Source: Conyzicola nivalis
Lineage (GTDB): Bacteria > Actinomycetota > Actinomycetes > Actinomycetales > Microbacteriaceae
Direction: 5' to 3'
Length of the DNA: 64,000 nt
Assembly: GCF_014639655.1 (NCBI RefSeq)
Contig: NZ_BMGB01000001.1
Span: 744,001-808,000 of the forward strand
This document shows positions 1-8,942 of the stretch, one piece after another; the stretch's first letter is position 1, and each line of letters opens with the position of its first letter. A model generated the notes under the pieces. It was not told the origin of the DNA. It saw only the letters and a program-made list of their open reading frames with translations, and searched no databases. The translations under genes were made by a program, and so were the position numbers.

Positions 1-1
1 C

Positions 2-484
2 ACCGGCGCCGAGTGGGAGGCCACCGCCGCGAAGGCCCTCGCGCCCAGGCTGCGCGAGCAGACCCGCCGCGGTGATCCGACCCCGGGCCTCATCGCGTAC
101 GTCGACGACGAGCCGGCCGGATGGGTCGCCGTCGAGCCGCGCGGCAACTATCCGCGATTGCAACGCAGCCGCATCGTCACGACCGGTTCCGCGCAGGCGT
201 GGGGCGACGCATCCGTCTGGTCCGTCGTCTGTTTTGTGGTGAGGCGCGACTTCCGGCGCCGAGGTGTGAGTTCGCGGTTGCTCGACGCGGCCGTCGAACA
301 CGCGAAGGCCGGGGGCGCGCGGGTGGTGGAGGGCTATCCGGTCGATCTCGCCGGGATCACCGGCTCCCCTGCCGGCTCGCTCTATCACGGCACCGTTTCG
401 ATGTTCGAGGCCGCGGGGTTCGAGGAGATCGCCGTCCCCGACCCGGCGCGACGAGTGATGGCTCGAGTACTCGCCGACCGCTAG
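2..484 (+). CDS. GNAT family N-acetyltransferase (5' end outside window)
   Basis: The frame is open from the first bases of the window, so the start lies upstream and only about the last 160 residues are visible. The segment RRDFRRRGVSSRLLDAA (from about base 242) is the acetyl-CoA pyrophosphate-binding motif A of GNAT enzymes (R/Q-x-x-G-x-G/A). The C-terminal MFEAAGFEEI is the usual motif-B ending. The family moves acetyl from acetyl-CoA to an amine; the substrate cannot be told from sequence. It converges on the VOC gene, leaving 36 bases between the stops. Identification of the fold is firm, the specific function unknown. Confidence 0.85.
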   Translation, partial: TGAEWEATAAKALAPRLREQTRRGDPTPGLIAYVDDEPAGWVAVEPRGNYPRLQRSRIVTTGSAQAWGDASVWSVVCFVVRRDFRRRGVSSRLLDAAVEHAKAGGARVVEGYPVDLAGITGSPAGSLYHGTVSMFEAAGFEEIAVPDPARRVMARVLADR

Positions 485-520
485 CTAACGCAGTCGCATG
501 ACTCAAGCGTCAGCCATGCG

Positions 521-1219
521 CTACAAGGCGTCGTCTGTCTCGAGTTCGCGCGCCGCGTCGAGTTCGGGTTGCAGCGTCGCTCTGTCGTCCGCGGACAACG
601 GCGTCTCCCGCACCTCGGCCAGGGTCGCGCGTGCCGCCTCCGCCTCGCCAATGCGAAGCTGTAACTCGGCGAGGTATACCAGCGCGGGCACTCGTTCGAC
701 CGGCCCGGCGTCGGAGTATCGGGCGAGTCCGGCATCCAGAATTGCGATCGCGGCCCGCTCGTCGCCGCGAGAATCTCCCTGTCTCGCTGCGTTCTCGAGC
801 ACGCGCGCCATGCCCTTCGGCGTCTCGTGCTGTTCGGGTTCGCCGGCTCGAACGACCCGGAGCCAGTTGCCGCCCGGGTCGATGACGCTGAACCCCCCGG
901 ATGTGCCCTGCTTCTTGCGCGGACGAGTGATGCGCGGGATGCCGGTAAAGGGCAACCTGCCGAGTCCGGTCCGGAGGCCCGCCGCGAACGCTTCGAACAG
1001 CACGTCGGTGTCGGGTGTGACGATGAGAACGCTCGCATACGAGCTCGCCGGGTCGAACCCGGCCATCTCGAACAGGTGGATCCCGATATTGCCCCGTTCC
1101 ACCACCGCGGTCGCGTAGGGACGCTGCTGACGGTACGTGCACTCGAACCCGAGCAGCCGGTAGAACTCGACCGACTCGTCGACCGAACGACACGGGAGGA
1201 GCGGTACCGTCCGTTCCAC
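521..1219 (-). CDS. VOC family protein (glyoxalase/bleomycin resistance fold)
   Basis: About 232 residues. The N-terminal half (VPLLPCRSVDESVEFYRLLG, then VIDPGGNWLRVV) is one vicinal-oxygen-chelate module with the typical beta-alpha-beta-beta-beta pattern. The last 80 residues are helical and resemble a short TPR-like tail (ALVYLAELQLRIGEAEAARA). The start is taken as GTG at 1219 because AGGAAG lies about nine bases upstream; the longer open frame upstream is shadow of the vsr remnant. Its ribosome binding site lies inside that remnant, whose stop is at 1221-1223. VOC proteins include antibiotic-binding resistance proteins and metal-dependent lyases; nothing here separates these. Confidence 0.8.
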   Translation of the reverse strand: MERTVPLLPCRSVDESVEFYRLLGFECTYRQQRPYATAVVERGNIGIHLFEMAGFDPASSYASVLIVTPDTDVLFEAFAAGLRTGLGRLPFTGIPRITRPRKKQGTSGGFSVIDPGGNWLRVVRAGEPEQHETPKGMARVLENAARQGDSRGDERAAIAILDAGLARYSDAGPVERVPALVYLAELQLRIGEAEAARATLAEVRETPLSADDRATLQPELDAARELETDDAL

Positions 1220-1220
1220 G

Positions 1221-1355
1221 CTATCCAGCTTCCTCGATGCGGTAGCGGAAGCCTCGAGCGTGGAGCGCCCGCCGCACCAGCAGCTCGGGCTTGGTATCGC
1301 GGCCGCGGTTGCCCAGCATCGAGGTGCGCGTCGCCGCGTTCGTCGCCCAAGACAT
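1221..1355 (-). pseudogene. Truncated vsr: N-terminus of a very-short-patch repair endonuclease
   Basis: Translation from ATG at 1355 gives 44 residues that begin MSWATNAATRTSMLGNR, continue GRDTKPELLVRRALHARGF and stop after RYRIEEAG. The block GRDTKPEL..RR.LHA.G.RYR is the N-terminal signature of Vsr-type T:G mismatch nicking endonucleases, which are normally about 130-150 residues. The PGRPD and HGCFWH catalytic segments are absent; the VOC reading frame starts two bases beyond the stop. This is either a deletion remnant or a decayed gene. No cytosine methyltransferase, its usual partner, is nearby. No good ribosome binding site is seen. Confidence 0.72.
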
Positions 1356-1364
1356 GCGACAACG

Positions 1365-2405
1365 CTAGCGCCGGCGGCGCGCTGCCTCCAGCCAGTAATT
1401 CGTGAATCCCGCGTCATCCGGGTTCAGGTTCGTTCCGGGCGGCACGATCTGGTCGATGCGGTCGAGCGTCTCGGTGGTGAGCTCGAGCGAGGCGGCGTCG
1501 AGCTGGGACTCCAGCTGCTCCATCGTGCGCGGGCCGATGATGGCGCTCGTGACACCCGGGTGGCGCAGCACGAAGGCGAGAGCGAGGTGCACGAGCGGCA
1601 CACCGAGGTCGTCGGCCAGTTCGCCGAGCGCCGACGCCGCGTCGAACTTCGCGGCAATGCCCGGCTTCGAGAGATCGTACCGGCCGGGATCGCGATCGCT
1701 GCGGTGAGTCGTCGGCAGGTCCTGCCCGGCACGGAACTTTCCGCTCAGCCAGCCCCCGGCGAGTGGGCTCCAGACCAGCGTGCCCACGCCGTGCCGCAGG
1801 GTCGTCGGCAGCAGGTCTGCCTCGATGCCGCGGGCCAGCATCGAGTAGGGCGGCTGCTCGGTGACGAAGCGGGCGGTGTGATTCTGGCGGGCACTCCACT
1901 GTGCTTCCACGACCTGCGAGGGCTGGAAGGTCGACGAACCGATGTAGCGCACCTTGCCCTGCGTCACGAGGTCGCTCAGTGCGCCGAGGCTCTCGTCGAT
2001 GTCGGTGTGCTCGTCGGGGCGGTGCATCTGGTAGAGATCGATGTAGTCGGTGCCGAGGCGGCGCAGCGAGTCTTCGACCGCGCGCACGATCCAGCGACGC
2101 GATCCCCCGCGGTAGTTCGGCTGCTGTTTCATGCCATTGAAGAACTTGGTCGCGATCACCAGATCGTCCCGTTTGCCGGCGATGGCCTTGCCTACGATTT
2201 CCTCGGACTCACCGAACGAGTAGATGTCGGCCGTGTCGATGAAATTGATACCGGCATCGATCGCCCGATGGATGACACGGATGGAGTCATCGTGATCGCG
2301 GTTACCCCAATCGCCGAACATCATGGTTCCGAGGGCGAGGCGGCTGACCTCCACTCCTGTGCGGCCGAGGTGAGTGGTGGGCTGAGGTACGGTCTGCTCT
2401 GACAT
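1365..2405 (-). CDS. Aldo/keto reductase
   Basis: 346 residues from ATG 2405 (MSEQTVPQP). An NADPH-dependent (alpha/beta)8-barrel oxidoreductase. It carries the family tetrad: Asp and Tyr in FIDTADIYSFGESEEIVG, Lys in VIATKFF and His in YQMHRPD. The coenzyme-binding end (GVTSAIIGPRTMEQLESQL) is also intact. It most resembles the YajO/Tas-like group acting on small aldehydes or sugars; the substrate is unknown. Its stop sits 9 bases before the vsr remnant start. An open frame extends upstream to 2453, but the MSEQ start fits the normal N-terminus (HLGRTGVEVSRLALGTM). Confidence 0.9.
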   Translation of the reverse strand: MSEQTVPQPTTHLGRTGVEVSRLALGTMMFGDWGNRDHDDSIRVIHRAIDAGINFIDTADIYSFGESEEIVGKAIAGKRDDLVIATKFFNGMKQQPNYRGGSRRWIVRAVEDSLRRLGTDYIDLYQMHRPDEHTDIDESLGALSDLVTQGKVRYIGSSTFQPSQVVEAQWSARQNHTARFVTEQPPYSMLARGIEADLLPTTLRHGVGTLVWSPLAGGWLSGKFRAGQDLPTTHRSDRDPGRYDLSKPGIAAKFDAASALGELADDLGVPLVHLALAFVLRHPGVTSAIIGPRTMEQLESQLDAASLELTTETLDRIDQIVPPGTNLNPDDAGFTNYWLEAARRRR

Positions 2406-2470
2406 GGTCTTTACGCTACGCCCGAGGCGCGCGAGATGCGCTGGACGTGTCATCCGAAAGACTGAGATTG

Positions 2471-2521
2471 TAACGAGTCTGCGCGAGGCTGGCGCGGCGT
2501 GGTGAATGCTCAGACTCGTTA
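2471..2521. repeat. Perfect 11-bp inverted repeat in a divergent promoter region
   Basis: TAACGAGTCTG at 2471-2481 is exactly repeated as its reverse complement CAGACTCGTTA at 2511-2521, separated by 29 bases. It lies between the divergent aldo/keto reductase and class A PBP genes. No T-run follows either arm, so a terminator is unlikely. A two-site operator is possible. Confidence 0.6.
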
Positions 2522-2624
2522 TCTAGAGTTGAACACGGATTGCTCGTGCCGCGAGAGTTGCCGGGGGTGACGCTTTCGGAACAGGTCCGCACGACCTTCG
2601 TTACTTTTGGGGACACAGACACAC

Positions 2625-4823
2625 ATGTTCGACAACGGATCAACCGACTACGAGCCCGACCGCAGCAGGCGCAACATCGTGCGCGGTTTCGGCGGACTCG
2701 TCGTGGCCAGCATCGTTGCCGGCCTGCTCGTCGCCACCAGCCTCGCGCCGATCGCCGCGGTGACAGGTGTCACCGCCCGCGACGGTCTCGACGCCTTCGA
2801 CGCTCTGCCGAGCGAGATCAGCCTCGGCGACACCGCCCAGCGCAACACGATCTACGCCACGCGCGACGGTCAGCCGGTCAAGATCGCCGAGGTCTTCGAC
2901 CAGAACCGCGAAGACCTCCCGTGGGACCAGGTCTCGCAGTTCCTGAAGGATGCCGCCGTCGCCGGCGAAGACCACCGCTACTACGAACACGGCGCCGTCG
3001 ACCCCAAGTCGCTGGCGAGGGCGGCGTTCGGCTACTTCACCAACACCGGCGACTCCGGTGGATCGACCATCGCAATGCAGCTGGTGAAGAACATCCGGGT
3101 GCACGAATCGCAGCAGCTTCCCACCGAGGAGGAGCGCAAGGCAGCCTACGTCGAGGCCATCGACAAGTCGCCGACCCGCAAGGTGCAGGAGATCCGTCTC
3201 GCCATCGCGCTCGAGAAGAAGTACACCAAAGACGAGATCCTGCTCGGCTACCTGAACGTCGCCGGCTTCGGCCGGGCGACCTACGGCGTCGAGGCGGCGG
3301 CGGAGCGCTATTACTCGTCGTCGGCGAAAGACGTCACGCTCGCCCAGGCGGCCAGCCTCATCGCGACGGTGCAGACCCCCGACTCGTTCAACCTCGGTGA
3401 TCCGGCCAACTACCCGAAGAACCAGGCGCGTCGCGACCTGATCCTCAACAACATGCTCGAGTACGGGTACATCACGCAGGAGCAGCACGACGAGGCGATC
3501 ACGACCCCGATCGAGTCGTACGTGAAGCTTTCGAACCCGACGCAGGGCTGCCTCTATGCGTCGGACGCGCAGTTCTTCTGCGACTACGTGTTGCGCAGCG
3601 TGCCGTACCTCACCGCCCTGGGCGCAGACGCCACGGAGCGCGAGGCCAACTGGAAGCGCGGCGGCTACGAGATCCACACGAGCCTCGATCTGAATCAGCA
3701 GGATGTCGCGCAGGCGCAACTGAACGCGCGGGCGCCCGCCGAAGAGGCGAGATTCGAGTTGGGTGCAGCGGCTGTCGCCCTGCAACCCGGCACGGGCAAA
3801 ATCCTCGTGATGGCCCAGAACAAGTCGTTCAACAACACCCCGCAGGCCACGGCAGCTCAGACTTCCATCAACTTCAATACGGACCAGGGCTTCGGCGGGT
3901 CGACCGGCTTCCAGACCGGGTCGACCTACAAGATCTTCACGCTCGTCGACTGGCTCAAGGCCGGCCACACCGTCCGGGAGTCGGTCAACGGATCGGAACG
4001 GGTCATCCCGGCCAACCAGTTCAAGTGCAACGGGGTAGCCGGTGCCGGCGATGCGTTCGACGTCGGAAACGACACCCCGGGTGAGGGCGGCAACCAGTCC
4101 GTCCTGTCGGCGACCGCCCGCTCGGTGAACGGCGCGTTCGCGAGCATGGCCCAGAAGCTCGACCTCTGCCAGATCCGAGATGTAGCGGTGTCGATGGGCG
4201 TTCACCGTGCCGACGGCGGCGAACTCGACGTGTTCCCGTCGTCGATTCTCGGAACGAACCAGATCGCGCCCATGACCATGGCTGCCGCCGTGTCCACCAT
4301 CGCCGCCAACGGTGTCTACTGCGTTCCGACCGCTGTCGACCGCATCGTCGACACCTACGGCAAAGACCTCGGCGGTGAGACCGCTCAGTGCGCGCAGGTT
4401 ATCGAGCCGAACATCGCGGCGACGGCCGCATACGCGCTCGAGGGCGTTTTCACGACCGGCACCGCGGTGTCGGCGAACCCCCGCGACGGCGTCGCGATCA
4501 TGGGCAAGACCGGAACCACCGACGGTTCGTACCAGAACTGGTTGATCGGCTCGACGACCAAGGTCGCCATCGCCGTCTGGGTCGGCAACATCAGGGGCAA
4601 CCCGGCGAAGGCGACCACCAAGAACCCCGGCGGCGAGCAGAGCCTCCGGCGCATCACGGTGGCGAGAAACAACGGCGCCAACATCAAATTCGTCGTGTTC
4701 GAAGAGATGCTGAAATCGTTCAACGCCAACCCGGCATACGTCGGTGCCGACGATTTCCCCGCGCCCGACCCCGCCCTCGTGAACGGCAAGGGCAAGGTCA
4801 CACCGCGCGCTGACGGCGACTAA
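2625..4823 (+). CDS. Class A penicillin-binding protein (transglycosylase/transpeptidase)
   Basis: 732 residues, membrane-anchored peptidoglycan synthase. A short cytoplasmic N-terminus and one transmembrane helix (residues 23-46) are followed by a GT51 glycosyltransferase domain with EDHRYYEHG (catalytic Glu about 115) and GGSTIAMQLVKN. The transpeptidase domain shows all three penicillin-binding motifs: STYK (Ser about 433), SVN (about 500) and KTG (about 628). Start ATG 2625 is chosen because GGGGA lies upstream; an in-frame TTG at 2607 has no ribosome binding site. It uses lipid II outside the membrane. It overlaps the next, convergent gene by four bases at the stop codons. The bifunctional assignment is firm; the ponA paralogue type is not. 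Confidence 0.95.
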   Translation: MFDNGSTDYEPDRSRRNIVRGFGGLVVASIVAGLLVATSLAPIAAVTGVTARDGLDAFDALPSEISLGDTAQRNTIYATRDGQPVKIAEVFDQNREDLPWDQVSQFLKDAAVAGEDHRYYEHGAVDPKSLARAAFGYFTNTGDSGGSTIAMQLVKNIRVHESQQLPTEEERKAAYVEAIDKSPTRKVQEIRLAIALEKKYTKDEILLGYLNVAGFGRATYGVEAAAERYYSSSAKDVTLAQAASLIATVQTPDSFNLGDPANYPKNQARRDLILNNMLEYGYITQEQHDEAITTPIESYVKLSNPTQGCLYASDAQFFCDYVLRSVPYLTALGADATEREANWKRGGYEIHTSLDLNQQDVAQAQLNARAPAEEARFELGAAAVALQPGTGKILVMAQNKSFNNTPQATAAQTSINFNTDQGFGGSTGFQTGSTYKIFTLVDWLKAGHTVRESVNGSERVIPANQFKCNGVAGAGDAFDVGNDTPGEGGNQSVLSATARSVNGAFASMAQKLDLCQIRDVAVSMGVHRADGGELDVFPSSILGTNQIAPMTMAAAVSTIAANGVYCVPTAVDRIVDTYGKDLGGETAQCAQVIEPNIAATAAYALEGVFTTGTAVSANPRDGVAIMGKTGTTDGSYQNWLIGSTTKVAIAVWVGNIRGNPAKATTKNPGGEQSLRRITVARNNGANIKFVVFEEMLKSFNANPAYVGADDFPAPDPALVNGKGKVTPRADGD

Positions 4824-5521
4824 GCCGTTCCCACGGCCCGCACGTGATAGAGGCTCGCCGCAGTCTCGAGCACGTCGAGCACGAGTGAGAGCGATCCCGC
4901 CGTCATGGCGTCCGCGTTCGCGTCGAGGTCGAAGGACCCCGACCGCCCGCGGGCGATGGCGCCGAAGGCAGTCCAGCTGCTGCGGATCGCCACCGCGGCG
5001 TTCGGCACCTCGGTGAATTCCGCCACGACGGTGGCCGCGACCTCGATCTTCCTGCCGAGACCGACCGGCAGTTGACGGGTCACCGGGTTGGCGTCGCCGA
5101 AGACCGCGGCGTGAACCGTCTTCCAGTCGCGTTCCTGGCGCGGGAGTGACTCGAGCACGCCGCCGAGCGACGTCGCGAGCCGGTCGGAATCGCGGATGTC
5201 TCCCCAGACCTCCGAGAGCAGCCGGGTTCTGCGTTCGGTCGGATCGTCGGCCTCGAGCAGCCAGATGGCGATGGCCGCGGATTCGAGGGACGAACGCAGG
5301 AGCGCGAAGCGGGTGGCGACGGATGTCACGTCGACCAGCTGCTCGGTCGCGGCGACGAACGTGTGGCGGGCCAGCTCGGACAGTCTGAGGGGTGCCAGCG
5401 CCGCGTCATCGCTCGCGAGCACCGAGGTCGGTGCGACCTCGAAAAACGTGGTCTCACGCAGGCCGGCGAGAAACGCGCGGCGGTCCGCGAGTTCCGCGTA
5501 GACGGGGGTCAGGTCGGTCAT
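4820..5521 (-). CDS. Hypothetical protein, probably all-helical
   Basis: 233 residues from ATG 5521 (MTDLTPVYAELADRR). I do not recognise a named family. The sequence is Ala/Leu rich with no signal peptide or membrane helix. A central segment (LLRSSLESAAIAIWLLEADD then ERRTRLLSEVWGD) has the R-x-x-x-E-x-A look of a recurrent actinobacterial helical family that I cannot name. It starts two bases after the stop of the DUF2207 gene, so the two are very likely co-transcribed and translationally coupled. Its stop overlaps that of the PBP gene. Confidence 0.7.
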   Translation of the reverse strand: MTDLTPVYAELADRRAFLAGLRETTFFEVAPTSVLASDDAALAPLRLSELARHTFVAATEQLVDVTSVATRFALLRSSLESAAIAIWLLEADDPTERRTRLLSEVWGDIRDSDRLATSLGGVLESLPRQERDWKTVHAAVFGDANPVTRQLPVGLGRKIEVAATVVAEFTEVPNAAVAIRSSWTAFGAIARGRSGSFDLDANADAMTAGSLSLVLDVLETAASLYHVRAVGTA

Positions 5522-5523
5522 GA

Positions 5524-7374
5524 TCAGCGGCCTCCGCCGCCACCTCCCCCGCCGCCACCTCCGGAGAACCCCCCGCCGCCCGTGCCGCCGAAGCCGGAGC
5601 CGAACGAGCTGCCGGTGGCGCCGCCGCTCTCCCAGGTCGGCGCCGTGTACGAGATCGCGCCGGACGAGCCGCGCAGCGCCGAGGTGAGCGCGAGGGCGGT
5701 GAAGCCGTTGTTGCTGACGAACCAGTCGGGCTGCACGTCGGCCTCCGCGGCGCGGATCTCCAGCTCCTTGCTCCACTCGTCTTCGACGCCCCAGATCACG
5801 GCGAACGGCAGAAGCTTCTCGTAGAGCTTCACGACCTGCTTAGTGTCGCCCACGTCGACGCGTTCCGCGCCATCCGGGCTCTGCAGCATGCGGAACCGTT
5901 CCTGTTCGGCGAGCTTCAGGTACACCTGCATGCCGAGCAGGTAGTCCCTGGCCTCGGCGCCGAGGGGCGTCAGGTGCCCCTTCCGTTGCACGAGCAGCGC
6001 CGCGACGACCGCCGCGACGATCGAGAGCAGAATGGATGCGAGGGGCCAAGGTGCGAGGGAGTACGCGCCTATGGTGGCGATCTGGTTCACGACCGCCACG
6101 GCGAACGCGAAGACGGCGAGCACGGCGAACGCGATGCCGCCGAGTGTGAGCGGCAAACGGAGTCCCGACGTGACGACGGCGGCTCGCGCCGCATCGGACA
6201 CGGCGAGCACCGAGCTGCCGAGCGACTCGTCGCCCGGCGTGAGCTCACGCACCGCACCCGGCTCCGGGTCCGTGCCGAAGACGGCGACGAGCAGGCTGCG
6301 CTCGAGGTCGTCGGCGCCGTCGGAGGTGATGTACTGCAGCGTGTACTCGGCGTCGCCCGTGGTGACCGGATAGTCGAGGATGCGCAGGTTCTTGCGCACG
6401 GCGAGACTCACGAGTTGCGCGGGGATCGCGGTGGCGCCGCGGTCGACGAGGTGCGCGGCCACCATGACGTTGACGTTCTTCGGCGCGGAGTACTGCGGGA
6501 TGATCGTGCCCCGCCCGCGGGCACCGTTTCCGCGCCTGACCCGGGAGACGATCGCGCCGACGAGGAGCGCCAGGGCACCAACCCCGGTGATGCCCGAGAG
6601 CAGGTTCGACCACCAGGGTGCCGGAGTATCGACCGACGGCACGCGCGGCACGGGCTGGGTCTTCGCGCCCTGCACGAAAGTTCCCTCGGTGAACCCGACG
6701 ACGACGGTGAGCGTCTGCTCGGCGCCGAGGCCGGTCTCGTCGGCGGTGAAGAGCGTCGCGCCGGTGGCATCGGTCGCGCTGGTGAGGGCGCATCCAGTGG
6801 TCTCTCCCTGGGAACCCCGGAAACACGCGGTCTCCCCCGTGAGCGTGCCGGTCAGGGCCGGATCGACCCGCACCGTCGACGACACTCGGTCGAAGGGTTG
6901 GGCGAAGCCGGTGCCGTTGACGTCCCAGTAGAACTCGTCGTCGCCCTGGTCGGCGAAGGTGCCGACCACGTTCTGCATGGAGTAGCTGATCACGTAGGTG
7001 TTGGAGCCGTAGACGTAGTCGTCGGTGCCGAGGTTGAGCACGAGGAACTCGTCGCCCGGCACCTCCTCGTAGAAGACCGGCGCGCCGTTCTCGTCGACGA
7101 CGGAGGTCACCGTCGGGTTGAGGGCCGCGCGCTGGTACCACCGCGGCAGGGCTCGCACGATGCCGCGGTTCTGGTCGTAGTCCGGAAACTCGGCGACGAT
7201 CGTCTCGGTGACCTGCACGACCGAGGTGCCGTCGGCGGCCTGGCTCAGCGCGTAGTCGGCGTCGAAGAGCGAGAACTCGAAGTCCGAGGTGTCGGCGACG
7301 GCGGGGGTGGTGGCCCCGGCCACGAGGGCGGCCACGCCGATCAGGGTGAGCAGGACTCTGGAACGTGAGCGCAT
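5524..7374 (-). CDS. DUF2207 family membrane protein with Gly-rich tail
   Basis: 616 residues from ATG 7374. It has a Sec signal peptide (LLTLIGVAALVAGATTPAVA) and an extracytoplasmic DUF2207 beta domain (TSVVQVTETIVAEFPDYDQN then GIVRALP and the YVISYSMQNVVGTF region). A transmembrane helix follows near residue 275 and a pair near residues 430-480. The soluble C-terminal part ends in FSGGGGGGGGGGGR. Such tails with alternating Gly/Phe are common in this family and suggest a disordered C-terminus. The role of DUF2207 proteins is not established; they are membrane proteins of unknown function. Eleven bases upstream on the same strand ends the serine hydrolase gene, so a three-gene unit 8890 to 4820 is likely. 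Confidence 0.9.
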   Translation of the reverse strand: MRSRSRVLLTLIGVAALVAGATTPAVADTSDFEFSLFDADYALSQAADGTSVVQVTETIVAEFPDYDQNRGIVRALPRWYQRAALNPTVTSVVDENGAPVFYEEVPGDEFLVLNLGTDDYVYGSNTYVISYSMQNVVGTFADQGDDEFYWDVNGTGFAQPFDRVSSTVRVDPALTGTLTGETACFRGSQGETTGCALTSATDATGATLFTADETGLGAEQTLTVVVGFTEGTFVQGAKTQPVPRVPSVDTPAPWWSNLLSGITGVGALALLVGAIVSRVRRGNGARGRGTIIPQYSAPKNVNVMVAAHLVDRGATAIPAQLVSLAVRKNLRILDYPVTTGDAEYTLQYITSDGADDLERSLLVAVFGTDPEPGAVRELTPGDESLGSSVLAVSDAARAAVVTSGLRLPLTLGGIAFAVLAVFAFAVAVVNQIATIGAYSLAPWPLASILLSIVAAVVAALLVQRKGHLTPLGAEARDYLLGMQVYLKLAEQERFRMLQSPDGAERVDVGDTKQVVKLYEKLLPFAVIWGVEDEWSKELEIRAAEADVQPDWFVSNNGFTALALTSALRGSSGAISYTAPTWESGGATGSSFGSGFGGTGGGGFSGGGGGGGGGGGR

Positions 7375-7384
7375 GGCTGCGAGC

Positions 7385-8890
7385 CTAGACGAGCGGCCGG
7401 TAGTGGCGGATGACACTGGACAGAGCCGTCAGCCCGGTGCGGCGTTCGATCTCCACCCGCTGCAGCATGGGAGGCTCCGTCGGCGTCAGCTCGATGCGGC
7501 ACTCGAGTTCGCCGCTGATGCCGGTAATCGACCATGCCACGTGTGCCTCACTCGTTGCCCAGATCAGACGGTCGCCGATCGGAGCGGCGGAGGCCGTGAG
7601 ACCGCCGATCTCGTCGATGAGTGTCGCGAGCCGGGACGCGCGCACGTCGGCCGGCACGTCGCTCAGCAGGTTCGGGCTGAAAAGCGACTCGGCGACCGTG
7701 ATGTCGCCGCCGGCACGCACGGCCTCGTCGATCGCGGTCGCCGCGGCGACCGTCTGCGGCCACAGCGTGACGTCGCGGGCGGGCGGGTCGAGCTCGTCGA
7801 GCACAGCGCGCAACATACCCGCGGCGGCGATGCCCGGCTTCACCCCGTTCGTGTTGGCGAAGACCACGACGCCGATGCCCGACTCCTGGTGCCAGCGCAT
7901 GTTCGACGACCAGCCGGGCAGGCCCCCTGAGTGCTGGGCGATGAGGCCGAAGCGCACGTCGTTCTCGACCATCAGGCCGAGCCCGTAACCGATGCCCTCG
8001 AGCTGGGGTTCGGCCGGACGGTCGGCGGGTGCCGGCATCGAGGTGTGGATGCGCTGCATCAGGCGGCGTGACGCGCGGCTGAGGACCGTGTCATCCGAAT
8101 TTTTTCTATCGAACGCGCTCGACAACCAGCCGCTCCACGCGGCGATGTCGGAGACCGTGCTGAACATGCTCGCGGCGCACCCGCCGATACCGGTGCCGAC
8201 GACGGGGCGGTCGAACCAGGAGGCGCCCTCGTCGAAGGTGCCGAAACCGTGGGCGATGCGCGTCGCGTCGGACTCGGGGTAGTCGCCCACCGAGTATCGC
8301 GTGTCGGCCAGGCCGAGCGGCTCGAGCAACGTCGTTCTGGCGAAGTCTTCGAACGACTGCCCGCTCACGTTCTCGACGATCACGCCGAGCAGCCAGAAGC
8401 CGATGTTGGAGTACTGGTACCCGAAGCCCGGCGTTCCGGCGAAGTGCAGGCCGCGGGCGATGATCGCCAAAAAGTCGTCGCGCGACAGGCCGAGTTCGTG
8501 GTCGGCCCAGCCGTTGTCCTCGGGCAGCGCGGACGAGTTGCTCATGATCATCCGGACGGTGACCGGCATGGGCGCACCGAACGCGTCGACCGGGTCGGTG
8601 AACTCGGCGACGTGATCGGAGACGAGGTCGTCGAGCGCGAGCAGGCCGCGTTCGGCGAGCACGAGCACGGCCGCCATTTCGAAGCTCTTCGACATCGACG
8701 CGATGCGGTAGACCGTGTCGACCTGGGGGGTGCGGCCGTCGAGCTGGAACTCGCCGATCCCGTGCTGGAAGACGACTCCGCCGCGATCGAACACGGCGTA
8801 GTTGATCGAGGGGGTCACCACCTCGCGCTCGTCGAACCAGTTCGTGAGCGTCGTGGCGAGGGCGGCGGGGAGTTCGATGGGGGAAGGCAC
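7385..8890 (-). CDS. Serine hydrolase, beta-lactamase/class C fold
   Basis: 501 residues from ATG 8890. The N-terminal 350 residues carry the class C beta-lactamase / D-Ala-D-Ala carboxypeptidase (family S12) motifs: SMSK in YRIASMSKSFEMAAV (Ser about 66), the Tyr motif YSN in GYQYSNIGFWLLG, and HSGG in LIAQHSGGLPGW in place of KTG. There is no signal peptide, which argues for a cytoplasmic esterase or peptidase rather than a resistance enzyme. The C-terminal 120 residues form an extra beta-rich domain ending in RHYRPLV. It leads the probable operon with the DUF2207 gene. Confidence 0.9.
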   Translation of the reverse strand: MPSPIELPAALATTLTNWFDEREVVTPSINYAVFDRGGVVFQHGIGEFQLDGRTPQVDTVYRIASMSKSFEMAAVLVLAERGLLALDDLVSDHVAEFTDPVDAFGAPMPVTVRMIMSNSSALPEDNGWADHELGLSRDDFLAIIARGLHFAGTPGFGYQYSNIGFWLLGVIVENVSGQSFEDFARTTLLEPLGLADTRYSVGDYPESDATRIAHGFGTFDEGASWFDRPVVGTGIGGCAASMFSTVSDIAAWSGWLSSAFDRKNSDDTVLSRASRRLMQRIHTSMPAPADRPAEPQLEGIGYGLGLMVENDVRFGLIAQHSGGLPGWSSNMRWHQESGIGVVVFANTNGVKPGIAAAGMLRAVLDELDPPARDVTLWPQTVAAATAIDEAVRAGGDITVAESLFSPNLLSDVPADVRASRLATLIDEIGGLTASAAPIGDRLIWATSEAHVAWSITGISGELECRIELTPTEPPMLQRVEIERRTGLTALSSVIRHYRPLV

Positions 8891-8897
8891 CCGTCCA

Positions 8898-8922
8898 GTG
8901 TGTCCTAATCCGGTGTGTCCTA
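8898..8922. repeat. Two direct copies of a 10-mer upstream of the serine hydrolase
   Basis: GTGTGTCCTA occurs at 8898-8907 and again at 8913-8922, a 15-base period. Read on the minus strand it is TAGGACACAC twice, lying 8 and 23 bases upstream of the serine hydrolase ATG. It could be a small operator or promoter element, or chance duplication. Confidence 0.4.
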
Positions 8923-8942
8923 TTGCCGTCGCCGGGTGGGCG

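Noticed and set aside
2640-4205. 521-residue open frame antisense to the PBP gene
   Set aside because: No recognisable domain; the sense strand carries all PBP motifs.
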